Positions 1-8,039 of a stretch of DNA of 64,000 nucleotides are shown here, one piece after another. This DNA is from Bacteroidales bacterium. GTDB lineage: Bacteria; Bacteroidota; Bacteroidia; Bacteroidales; WCHB1-69. The stretch's first letter is position 1. Each line of letters begins with the position of its first letter. The translations under genes were made by a program, and so were the position numbers. The notes below the pieces were generated by a model that saw only the letters and a list, made by a program, of their open reading frames with translations, had not been told where the DNA came from and did not search any database. Location of the stretch: assembly GCA_024400755.1 (NCBI GenBank), contig JAKSMG010000007.1, positions 1 to 64,000 of the forward strand, read 5' to 3'.

Positions 1-245
1 TCGCAGATGGCTTCACGCATATCACAGCCTCAGATTACGCTATCGCTAATCTGAGGTTATGGAGATGTGACCTCTTCGAGGTCAAGCGGCATCTTATGCA
101 TGCTACCAACATCACACATCCACCGTTCTCGAAGAGAACACACCTCAATAATCCCACATCACGACGAGCGAAGCGAGGACGGGATGTGGGGAACTTGACA
201 ATACGCGTGACCGCCGCCGTTCTCGGAGAGAACGCACCTCCTTAG
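1..245. repeat. Hairpin-rich intergenic repeat cluster (left edge)
   Basis: No gene is seen in the first 424 bases. They hold a chain of short perfect inverted repeats: stem CCTCAGATTA/TAATCTGAGG (28-37 with 47-56), GACCTCTTCGAGGTC (69-83), GTTCTCgaaGAGAAC (125-139), CCCACATC/GATGTGGG (153-160 with 183-190) and GTTCTCggaGAGAAC (219-233). The same modules recur at about 4150-4535 and 13180-13310. They look like dispersed REP-like DNA; function unknown. Bases 246-380 are AT-rich with nothing recognisable. Confidence 0.75.
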
Positions 246-380
246 CACTGGAAGAGGAAAAATGGACCGCTGGTAGCTTGGTCTTTCTACAACCTTCAAG
301 ATGCAAATTCACAATCTATATTATTTATAATATTTTTGAATTATTTTGAAAATAATTACTATTGTAATAAAATTTATTTG

Positions 381-388
381 TATTTTTG
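381..388 (+). promoter_or_regulatory. Bacteroidetes-type -7 promoter box (TATTTTTG)
   Basis: TATTTTTG fits the TAnnTTTG element of Bacteroidetes housekeeping promoters. A TTG lies 16 bp upstream (362-364). It is 37 bp ahead of the ATG at 425 and supports that start. Confidence 0.55.
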
Positions 389-424
389 CAGCTGAAAATT
401 ACGCAAATCTAAAAAGTTACTATA

Positions 425-1075
425 ATGAGAAAGCAGAGATTCAAAGGAAACAAGGCGTGTTTTGCTTCACCTTGGGACGAGATCTACAAAAACATCCACG
501 AGGTAGTAGAAGCTTCAAAGTCTCAAAAAGATCATTTTGAGAGGAATTTAGCGGCATTGTATGAAATGAGGGAACAGATGAAGGAGACTGACCGGATGAT
601 TAAGGCAACCGGCGAACAAATGAAGGAGACGGACCGGAAAATGAAACAATTGGAAGACCTGTTCACCACGCAATGGGGAAAGCTCGTCGAGGCATTGGAG
701 AAACCGGCCTGTCTCAAGTTGTTTTCCGATTTGGGAATCGGCATCACGCAGGTTTACAACGGTCCCCGAAAGGGAAAATATTTCTGCAACGATATGGAAA
801 TAGACGTGATCTTGTGCAACACCACCGTTGCCGTGGCGGTTGAGGTCAAAACCACCTGCAAAATTGAACATATCGACCACTTTCTCCAACAGATGGAGCA
901 CTTTAAGGAGACCTTTCACCCTTTCGCCAACTACACCGTCTATCCCGCCGTGGTCGCCCTCAAATATGATGAAGGGTCCGATGTCTATGCCAGCAAGAAG
1001 GGTCTGTTTGTGCTGCACGCCAACGGTGAGGATATGTTTGACCTGGTAGAGCCTAAAGTGAGAAAGGAATACTAG
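425..1075 (+). CDS. PD-(D/E)XK nuclease-like protein (DUF3782-type) with coiled-coil N-terminus
   Basis: A 216-residue cytoplasmic protein with no signal peptide. Residues 30-80 form a charged coiled coil with a repeated QMKETDRxxK unit. Residues 85-200 look like a PD-(D/E)XK nuclease fold: Glu89, then E125-x-D127 and E140-V-K142 at the expected spacing. Proteins of this kind are common, multicopy and mostly unstudied in Bacteroidetes and cyanobacteria; nuclease activity is inferred from the motif only. A paralogue with the same coiled coil and EVKT core lies at 11841-12587 but is interrupted. The gene stands alone between repeat DNA and the peptidase gene, with its own promoter box. Confidence 0.7.
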   Translation: MRKQRFKGNKACFASPWDEIYKNIHEVVEASKSQKDHFERNLAALYEMREQMKETDRMIKATGEQMKETDRKMKQLEDLFTTQWGKLVEALEKPACLKLFSDLGIGITQVYNGPRKGKYFCNDMEIDVILCNTTVAVAVEVKTTCKIEHIDHFLQQMEHFKETFHPFANYTVYPAVVALKYDEGSDVYASKKGLFVLHANGEDMFDLVEPKVRKEY

Positions 1076-1215
1076 CCATTGCTCTCTATTAATTTGCACA
1101 TCTGAAAATAATGTGATGTATTTGGCTGAAACCCGTTTTTTTGAATATCTGAGGGCGAATCATCATTTGCCTTTGCAATCTAACGAAACGCATATCAATG
1201 TGTCCCGTTTTTTCG

Positions 1216-1223
1216 TATCTTTG
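1216..1223 (+). promoter_or_regulatory. Bacteroidetes-type -7 promoter box (TATCTTTG)
   Basis: TATCTTTG stands 21 bp before the ATG at 1245 (9 bp before an ATG at 1233). It makes the long upstream extension of the peptidase frame (from 1113) untranslated and decides the start. Confidence 0.65.
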
Positions 1224-1244
1224 CAAATCAAAATGATTTGTAAT

Positions 1245-3470
1245 ATGAATAGAAATAATCGTTGTCTTGACCAAGGAGTTAGCTCATCTCTATTGAAAAA
1301 AATATTTTGTTTTTTCTTGATAGTCGTTCCTTTTGTGCTGAACGCCCAAAAACAAATTACTGTCGAAGATATTTGGACCAAGTACCTCTTTTATCCTAAA
1401 AACGTTCCGGGCTATAACCCTGTGCCCAATGGCAACGAATATAGCGTGGTGGGTTTGGCCGGCATTATGAAGCACAGCTTCGAAACCGGTGAAATGACGG
1501 AAGTGGCACTGCCTACATTGAATATTTCGACATTGTCAGACAAAAAACTGAAAATTGAAGATATTGATGATTATTCTTTTGACAATTCTGAACAGAAAAT
1601 CCTTTTGGCCGTGCAGCAGGAAGACATCTACCGTCGTTCCACAAAAGCCTATTATTACGTTTACGACAAAACGGCCAATCAGATATTCCCGTTGTCGGAT
1701 ATGACTAAATCAAAGCAGAGCTTTGCGACTTTTTCCAACGATGGAAGCAAGGTGGCTTTCGTTCGCGATAACAATATTTTTGTGGTGGATTTAAATACCA
1801 AGAAAGAGTCGCAAATTACTTTCGATGGGAAAAGAAATCATGTCCTCAATGGAATGGCCGATTGGGTGTATGAGGAGGAATTGAGTCAAGCTCAGTATTT
1901 TACCTGGTCTCCCGACGGTACAAAAATCGCATTTCTGCGTTTCGATGAAAGCAACGTCAAAGAGTTTGCCATGACTCTCTGGGGCGAGCTCTATCCCGAT
2001 GAATATCAATATAAATATCCTAAAGCAGGAGAAGATAATTCCGTGGTGGATGTGATGATTTATGACTTGAACACCCGTCAAACCATCCGCCTTGATTTTG
2101 ACAAGAATTTTGACGGCTATTACCCTCGTATTTATTGGCTTCCAAACAGTATCGACTTGATCACCCTGAAGATGAACCGCCATCAAAGTCATTTGGATTT
2201 TGTCCGCTACAATACTTTGACGAAGCAAATGGACGTGGTCTTCACGGATGAAAACAAGTGTTGGCTGGAAATCACCGATGATTATTATTTTATGAATGAT
2301 AATAAAACGATGATGGTCACATCAGAAAGAGATGGCTATAACCACATTTATAAGGTGGAGTTTGGCGGAAAAATCACGCAACTCACTCAAGGCCAGTGGG
2401 ATGTGGCCTCCATTGCCGCGGTCGATCAAAAGTCAAAGTTGGTATATTATCTCTCCAATGAGTCTGATGTGCTGAATCGCGATTTGTATGTGATTAATTT
2501 TGATGGAAAAAAGAAGAAAATGCTCACTTCCGGCGATGGCTGGAACAGTGTTTCGTTCAGTTCCAATGCCCGTTATTATCGCAATGTGTATTCCAATAGC
2601 CAGACTCCTTCCGTTTATACCATCCATAAGGCCGATGGCAAGCAGTTGCGCGTATTGGAAGACAACGCCAAACTGAAACAACGTATGCAGGACTATGGGT
2701 TTTCAAAGAAGGAACTGTTTTCTTTTACGACGGAAGAAGGTGTCAGCTTAAACGGTTGGATGCTGAAACCGCTCAATTTTGACGCCAACAAAAAGTATCC
2801 CGTCCTGATGTATGTGTATGGCGGTCCCGGTTCGCAGGAAGTGGATAACGCCTATTCGCGTGCCCAGGATTTTGCCTGGTATCAAATGCTGACACAAAAG
2901 GGCTATATCGTGGTCTGCGTGGATGGCCGCGGAACCAATGCCCGGGGCGATGAATTCCGCAAATGCGTCTATAAAAATATGGGTCATTATGAAGCCATCG
3001 ACCAGATATCTACCGCAAAATACCTGAAAACCTTGCCATACGTCGATAGCGACCGCGTGGGCATCTGGGGCTGGAGTTTTGGCGGCTATCTTTCTGCTTT
3101 GTCCGCTTTCAAAAGTGGCAAAACCTTCAAAATGGCTATTTCTGTGGCTCCGGTTACCAATTGGCGCTATTACGACAACATTTATACTGAGCGCTTCCTG
3201 CAGACTCCACAGGAAAATCCTGACGGCTACGACCAAAATTCACCCATTACATTCGCTAAAGATTTGGATACCAAATATCTACTAATTCACGGTACAGCCG
3301 ATGACAATGTCCATTTCCAGAATGCGATGGATTTGGTGACGGCGTTGAATAAGGCGGGAAAACAGTATGACCAGTTCTTCTATCCCAATAAAAACCACTT
3401 TATTATGGGTGGAAATACTAGGGCTCATCTTTATACAAAACTAACGAATTATATTTTGGAGAATTTATAA
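1245..3470 (+). CDS. Dipeptidyl peptidase IV (prolyl dipeptidyl peptidase, family S9B)
   Basis: A secreted serine peptidase of about 741 residues that releases X-Pro/X-Ala dipeptides from peptide N-termini, probably in the periplasm or on the cell surface. A signal segment (KKIFCFFLIVVPFVLNA) precedes an N-terminal beta-propeller with the double-Glu motif (DWVYEEEL) that binds the free amino end of the substrate. The C-terminal alpha/beta hydrolase has the triad Ser611 (GWSFGG), Asp686 (HGTADDNVH) and His718 (NKNHFIMGG). Length and architecture are normal for S9B. The start at 1245 is chosen from the promoter box at 1216; 1233 is also possible. gmk follows after 40 bp. It fits an amino-acid- and peptide-fermenting gut Bacteroidales. 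Confidence 0.93.
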   Translation: MNRNNRCLDQGVSSSLLKKIFCFFLIVVPFVLNAQKQITVEDIWTKYLFYPKNVPGYNPVPNGNEYSVVGLAGIMKHSFETGEMTEVALPTLNISTLSDKKLKIEDIDDYSFDNSEQKILLAVQQEDIYRRSTKAYYYVYDKTANQIFPLSDMTKSKQSFATFSNDGSKVAFVRDNNIFVVDLNTKKESQITFDGKRNHVLNGMADWVYEEELSQAQYFTWSPDGTKIAFLRFDESNVKEFAMTLWGELYPDEYQYKYPKAGEDNSVVDVMIYDLNTRQTIRLDFDKNFDGYYPRIYWLPNSIDLITLKMNRHQSHLDFVRYNTLTKQMDVVFTDENKCWLEITDDYYFMNDNKTMMVTSERDGYNHIYKVEFGGKITQLTQGQWDVASIAAVDQKSKLVYYLSNESDVLNRDLYVINFDGKKKKMLTSGDGWNSVSFSSNARYYRNVYSNSQTPSVYTIHKADGKQLRVLEDNAKLKQRMQDYGFSKKELFSFTTEEGVSLNGWMLKPLNFDANKKYPVLMYVYGGPGSQEVDNAYSRAQDFAWYQMLTQKGYIVVCVDGRGTNARGDEFRKCVYKNMGHYEAIDQISTAKYLKTLPYVDSDRVGIWGWSFGGYLSALSAFKSGKTFKMAISVAPVTNWRYYDNIYTERFLQTPQENPDGYDQNSPITFAKDLDTKYLLIHGTADDNVHFQNAMDLVTALNKAGKQYDQFFYPNKNHFIMGGNTRAHLYTKLTNYILENL

Positions 3471-3510
3471 TATCTTCCTTCGAAACGCATTAAGAAAGGG
3501 AAAATAGATT

Positions 3511-4077
3511 ATGAAAGGAAAATTAGTGATTGTTTCAGCTCCGTCTGGGGCGGGTAAAACCTCTATTGTGAAGCATTTGTTGCTGCAACAACCCAAGTTG
3601 GAATTTTCAATTTCCGCCACCAGCCGCGCCGTTCGTGGACAGGAACAGGATGGAAAGGATTATTATTTTCTGTCTGTGGATGATTTTAAACAGAAAATTG
3701 CCGCCGACGAATTTTTGGAATGGCAGGAAGTCTATCCCAACCAGTTTTACGGCACGCTGAAATCGGAAGTGGAACGCATTTGGAATGCCGGCGGTCACGT
3801 GATTTTTGATGTGGATGTTGTAGGAGGACTGAATATCAAAAAGCTGTATGGCGATCGTGCTTTGTCGGTGTTCATCAAACCACCTACGATGGAGGCCTTG
3901 AAGGAACGTTTACACGGCAGGGGCACCGAAACCCCCGAGTCCATCACCAAACGACTGAATAAGGCTGAATTTGAGCTTTCTTTCGCCCCGAAATTCGATT
4001 TGGTGATTGTCAATGATGTGCTGGAAGACGCCCAGCAGGAAGCCGTGGATAAGATAGGGGCGTTTCTCAATCGCTAA
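3511..4077 (+). CDS. gmk: Guanylate kinase
   Basis: Phosphorylates GMP to GDP with ATP, an essential cytoplasmic step of purine nucleotide supply. The 188-residue protein has the P-loop SAPSGAGKTS near residue 10, the GMP-binding stretch SATSRAVRGQEQDGKDYYF, and the lid/C-terminal region RGTETPESITKRL. Length is typical. It probably shares a transcript with the peptidase upstream; a hairpin-repeat region follows. Confidence 0.97.
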   Translation: MKGKLVIVSAPSGAGKTSIVKHLLLQQPKLEFSISATSRAVRGQEQDGKDYYFLSVDDFKQKIAADEFLEWQEVYPNQFYGTLKSEVERIWNAGGHVIFDVDVVGGLNIKKLYGDRALSVFIKPPTMEALKERLHGRGTETPESITKRLNKAEFELSFAPKFDLVIVNDVLEDAQQEAVDKIGAFLNR

Positions 4078-4149
4078 GTAAAAATAAAGTAGGGTAGCCT
4101 TTACGCCGCCCGGTGGGTAAAGTAGAATGTTATTGTTATTGGAGTTGCC

Positions 4150-4535
4150 ATTGCTTTGATGTGGCATCTCTCCGAGATGCTGGTGATTACGTCCACGGTG
4201 TCACCAAGCAGACTACGCTGTGGCGTATCACAGCCCCAGATTAGCGATAGCGTAATCTGGGGTTATGGAGATGCGACCTCTTCGAGGTCGATGGCTTCCG
4301 TCGGCATCTATTATCAAACATCATACCAATCGTTCTCGGAGAGAACCCATTTCCATAACCCCGCATCCAGGCGAACGCAGAGAGTGGCGATGCGGGGTGC
4401 AGGCGGCCTTCCCCACATATCCGCCGTTCTCGGAGAGAACCCATTTCCATAACCCCGCATCCAGACGAACGCAGTGAGTGACGATGCGGGGTGCTTGTAA
4501 TACGTACCGCTACCTGCTTCTCGGAGAGAAGCCAC
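4150..4535. repeat. Hairpin-rich intergenic repeat cluster
   Basis: The 703 bp between gmk and the next gene hold no credible gene. Inverted repeats: CCCCAGATTA/TAATCTGGGG (4234-4243 with 4253-4262), GACCTCTTCGAGGTC (4275-4289), GTTCTCGGAGAGAAC (4332-4346 and 4426-4440), a variant GCTTCTCggaGAGAAGC (4516-4532), and two long stems CCCCGCATC...GATGCGGGG (from about 4359 and about 4458). Compared with the copies at 1-245, stem ends differ on both arms together (CCTC/GAGG against CCCC/GGGG), so pairing is kept. Short frames here are chance readings. Confidence 0.75.
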
Positions 4536-4746
4536 GTCATTCTCTATTCCGCTAATTTCCCAATTTGTAGCAATCAGTTTCGGTGGCGGCCAAGCCTTCC
4601 TTTCGGTTCCAAAATCAGTGTCGTAAATAGAAAATACTCCTTGACAAAACCCCAAGAGATAATTCCAAAATTCAATGTAAATCTCCAAAAAAAACGAAAA
4701 TGAAGATTTGTCCCTACAACAGATAGATAGTTTCTAAAAAAATTAG

Positions 4747-4754
4747 TATCTTTG
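4747..4754 (+). promoter_or_regulatory. Bacteroidetes-type -7 promoter box (TATCTTTG)
   Basis: TATCTTTG 26 bp ahead of the ATG at 4781; likely the promoter of the long forward run starting with the lipoprotein and pfk. No clear -33 TTTG is seen at the usual distance. Confidence 0.6.
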
Positions 4755-4780
4755 CAGTTTATTGTGATAAAATCTATACT

Positions 4781-5506
4781 ATGAAAAAACTGCAGATATT
4801 ATGCGTGGTGGCCTTGGCCTTCCTTTTTGCGTCTTGTGAAGATACTTCGGGTAAATATGCCAAAAAATTATTGACTAAAACACAAATAGAGTTGGCTTTT
4901 TCCGATTGTCTGGAACTGTCAACCGAATATGCGGTTGGAAATCTGTGTCCTGCAAATTCCTTTGACCAAAGTCTCGGTTATGGTTTTAGTACCTACAAAG
5001 ACGGGAAATACCGTATCGAATGGCCAACGGAATTGTCGGATATGGCTTTGGTCCTGATAGAATTGGGCAAAGGCGATTTACTTGATTCGTTGGAAGTCCA
5101 CGTTAATCGTGTGGCCGAAACTTGTGGCGATGACATTGTCAGTGCCTGTGGCGCCGCCCGCAACAGCATCTCCTATGCCAATCCGCAGGCTTTGCTGTCT
5201 TCTTCCAGCAGCGATGCCCTGACAGAATATTTCGAGACCAATATGAAATCAGAAATTGCGGAATCCCTTCTGTCTCCTGTCCGCGTAAAACTAACTTCTG
5301 CATACGTAATGGCGGAATGGGACCAGCTGGTAGGATATTATTATGACGCTACCCAACAACACGTCTATTTTAACTTGCCTCAGTACGTTACCAATGAGAT
5401 GATGGAGGGCATTTATTCGGAAATGGCCGAATATGAAGGTCTGGTGCGTGGGTTCGAAGAATATCGTCTGACCGATGATTTATATGTCGTTTTTGGAAAT
5501 AGATAA
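4781..5506 (+). CDS. Lipoprotein of unknown function
   Basis: 241 residues with an SPII signal peptide (KKLQILCVVALAFLFASC, lipid-modified Cys near residue 19). The mature part is acidic and mostly helical by eye, with no family I recognise. It is first in the tight forward run (17 bp before the phosphofructokinase gene) behind a clear promoter box, so it is probably expressed with the glycolytic and envelope genes that follow. Its location in the outer or inner membrane cannot be told. Confidence 0.8.
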   Translation: MKKLQILCVVALAFLFASCEDTSGKYAKKLLTKTQIELAFSDCLELSTEYAVGNLCPANSFDQSLGYGFSTYKDGKYRIEWPTELSDMALVLIELGKGDLLDSLEVHVNRVAETCGDDIVSACGAARNSISYANPQALLSSSSSDALTEYFETNMKSEIAESLLSPVRVKLTSAYVMAEWDQLVGYYYDATQQHVYFNLPQYVTNEMMEGIYSEMAEYEGLVRGFEEYRLTDDLYVVFGNR

Positions 5507-5523
5507 TTGAAAAATACATAATT

Positions 5524-6759
5524 ATGAGAGAAGAAAAAATATTTGCCGGTAAAACATTGGCCATTTTGTCAGGTGGTGGCGACACCCCGGCCATCAATTC
5601 AAGTATCGAAGCCGTTAGAAATCGTGCTTCTATGTTGGGCTTCAAGGTGTATGGTATCTTGCGCGGCTGGAAGGGCCTGCTTGGCGATGGCGATGTGGTG
5701 GATCTGACCAATATCCCGTATAACGGAATCTATGGCGGTACCGCTTTGTTGTCAAGTCGTACCAACCCTTTCCCAAGTAAGAAAAATCCAGAAGATCGTT
5801 CTCAACAGATTTTGCGCAATATCGAAAGATATAAAATCGATGTCTTGGTGACTATCGGTGGCGACGACACCAATGGTGCGGCTAAGAAGATGTACGAAAA
5901 ATATGGCATTCCGGTCATCGGTTTCCCAAAAACAATCGACAACGACTTGCGTACGCGTTCCATCCACCATTATCAGGGAAAACAATACGAAACAGTGTTG
6001 TGTCCGGGCTTCCCTTCTGGGGCAATGGCCATCAAGAAGCTGACGAGCAAACTGCATACTACCAATGAGTCGCATCAGCGTATTATGGTGCTCGAAGTGA
6101 TGGGTCGCGATGCCGGTTGGTTGACAGGTACCGCTGTTTTCGGTGGTGCTCAAGTCGCATTGGTGCCCGAAATCGAAATGACCAAGGAACGCAAGGACTT
6201 TTTCTTCGAACACGTGAAAGAACAGTTTATGCGCTCTAAAAAACATAGTCTGATTATCGCCGTTTCCGAAGGCGTGAGATGGTGGAACGAGGAAAAGGAA
6301 TGCCTGGATATGGTCTATGCAAGTCCCGATTTGGACGAATACGGACATCCTCGCTTCGGCGGAATCAGCGGTGTTATCGCCTCCGAAATCGGTAAAAAGT
6401 TGGGCATTGAAGCCCGTGGACAAATTTCCGGTTATATTCCCCGTTCCGGCAAATGCTACGAATATGATCGCCGCCTGACTTCTACTTTGGCAGATAAGGT
6501 GGTGGATTTGCTGCTTCGCGAAGAATATGGAAAAATGCCCGTGATGCGTGACATCGTGCCTTATAATGAATTGGAAGAGTTCCATACCGACGCTATCGAT
6601 ATGGGAAATATCGGAAACTTCCCCTTGCCGTCCAATTATTATAATCCTAATGAATTTATGTTCACCGACCAATATGTTGATTTCTTGACCAACATCATCG
6701 GTGCTCCTTATCGTATGGAATTTACCCACGAATTTCCTATCGTGATACCTCAGGATTAA
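5524..6759 (+). CDS. 6-phosphofructokinase, pyrophosphate-dependent type
   Basis: 411-residue PFK-A family enzyme converting fructose 6-phosphate to the 1,6-bisphosphate. The phosphoryl-donor signature is of the PPi type: IGGDDT (residues 111-116), where ATP enzymes carry GGDGS, and PKTIDND (135-141), where ATP enzymes carry a Gly instead of this Lys. From family knowledge these Asp and Lys residues exclude ATP, so a reversible PPi-PFK is the better call. GRDAGWL and GGISGVIAS-type substrate motifs are present. The C10 peptidase gene follows after 3 bp. Only kinetics would settle the donor. Confidence 0.9.
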   Translation: MREEKIFAGKTLAILSGGGDTPAINSSIEAVRNRASMLGFKVYGILRGWKGLLGDGDVVDLTNIPYNGIYGGTALLSSRTNPFPSKKNPEDRSQQILRNIERYKIDVLVTIGGDDTNGAAKKMYEKYGIPVIGFPKTIDNDLRTRSIHHYQGKQYETVLCPGFPSGAMAIKKLTSKLHTTNESHQRIMVLEVMGRDAGWLTGTAVFGGAQVALVPEIEMTKERKDFFFEHVKEQFMRSKKHSLIIAVSEGVRWWNEEKECLDMVYASPDLDEYGHPRFGGISGVIASEIGKKLGIEARGQISGYIPRSGKCYEYDRRLTSTLADKVVDLLLREEYGKMPVMRDIVPYNELEEFHTDAIDMGNIGNFPLPSNYYNPNEFMFTDQYVDFLTNIIGAPYRMEFTHEFPIVIPQD

Positions 6760-6762
6760 TAT

Positions 6763-8010
6763 ATGATGAAACGTCTCGTAATCGTATGCTTATTGACTTG
6801 CCTTTGCTTTTCGCTTTGGGCTCAACGGTTCGTCACTGCCGATGAGGCGAAACGGGCTGCCGTGCATTATATGGCACCGCGTGAAGGTTCACAAGATTAT
6901 GCTGTGCAGAATGTGCTTGCGGTCCACGAACTCAAGCAAAACGGACATACGCTGGTTTATGAGGTGATTTTTAAGAATAATGCTTCCGTGCTTTTGGCGG
7001 GCGTGAAAAGTTGCAAGGCAATTATTGGCTATCGCTATCGCACGGGCGGCGTTTCCGTTTTGAATCAGTCCAGTGATGAGGTTTCTCCGGGTATGAATAT
7101 TTTTCTGGAGAAATGTTGTGCACAAATTAATTATGCCATCAATGAAGCGGAATATAAAAATTTCGTAACCAGCGAATGGACCGATTTGCTGAAAGCGGAT
7201 GGCAAACAGAAATTTCCCCAGCAAGGCGGCCTTTATGGTCCTTTGTTGACGAGTGTCTGGGGGCAGACGCGTGCTTATCCGAAAGTGTGCGACGGTTACA
7301 ATTTCCTGGTGACCGAAACCGTGGATAAATGCGCTTGTGCCGATATTCGGAAATGCCCTACCGGCTGCGTGGCCACTGCTATGGCACAAATTATCCGCTA
7401 TTGGAAGTATCCCTTGACTTCTCCTTATACCGGCGAACAATATTATTGGGATAGAATGACCGATACCTTGAAGGCAAAGTCGCCCAATTTCAAGGCGGAA
7501 AGACTGATGATTTCCCGTCTGATGCGTGATTGTGGGTTGTCGGCGGGAATGCACTATTGCTATGCTTCCAAGATGTATGGCTGTCAGTCGTTTGCCTGGC
7601 CCGAAAAGGCCCGTGATGGTTTTGTGGCCACTTTCGGCTTTAGTGACAAGGCCGAAAGAAAGTTGCGTTCAAGCTATGGAACCAAAAGCTGGAAGGCGAT
7701 GATCATTGAGGAAATCAAACGCGGCTGCCCCGTGTTGTATGCCAGCGCTTCATTGGCGGTGAATAATTTTGCGGAATGCGGTCACGCATACGTTTGCGAC
7801 GGCTATAACGCCAATACCGATATGTTCCATTTCAACTGGGGCTACGACGGGGAAGCCAACGGCTGGTACTCTATTGACGATTTGGTGACGAAAGTGTCGA
7901 AGCTTGATTATAATTGGAATCATTTAGAAAGAATGATTATTAATATTTATCCTTCTTATTATGAAGGAGTTAAATCTACGTTATCTACTGGAAAGATGGC
8001 GGAAAAATAA
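6763..8010 (+). CDS. C10 family cysteine peptidase (streptopain-like), secreted
   Basis: 415 residues. Signal peptide RLVIVCLLTCLCFSLWA, then a propeptide-like region (about 22-150) and a papain-like catalytic domain. The catalytic Cys202 lies in CPTGCVATAMAQIIRYWKYP and His341 in ECGHAYVCDGYN, followed by FHFNWGYDGEANGWYS, all hallmarks of C10 (streptopain, PrtT, B. fragilis Bfp). It ends soon after the catalytic domain with no type IX sorting domain visible. Unusually it sits between pfk (3 bp) and murA (29 bp), so it may be co-expressed with housekeeping genes. ATG at 6766 is an equally good start. Substrate unknown. Confidence 0.9.
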   Translation: MMKRLVIVCLLTCLCFSLWAQRFVTADEAKRAAVHYMAPREGSQDYAVQNVLAVHELKQNGHTLVYEVIFKNNASVLLAGVKSCKAIIGYRYRTGGVSVLNQSSDEVSPGMNIFLEKCCAQINYAINEAEYKNFVTSEWTDLLKADGKQKFPQQGGLYGPLLTSVWGQTRAYPKVCDGYNFLVTETVDKCACADIRKCPTGCVATAMAQIIRYWKYPLTSPYTGEQYYWDRMTDTLKAKSPNFKAERLMISRLMRDCGLSAGMHYCYASKMYGCQSFAWPEKARDGFVATFGFSDKAERKLRSSYGTKSWKAMIIEEIKRGCPVLYASASLAVNNFAECGHAYVCDGYNANTDMFHFNWGYDGEANGWYSIDDLVTKVSKLDYNWNHLERMIINIYPSYYEGVKSTLSTGKMAEK

Positions 8011-8039
8011 TTTTTTGTCAAATTTATCTCGATAATATT

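Noticed and set aside
548-1099. Minus-strand frame of 183 codons
   Set aside because: Shadow of the nuclease-like gene at 425, which has the promoter box and the E-x-D...EVK motif.
5752-6729. Minus-strand frame of 325 codons
   Set aside because: Shadow of the phosphofructokinase gene; no family, no promoter.
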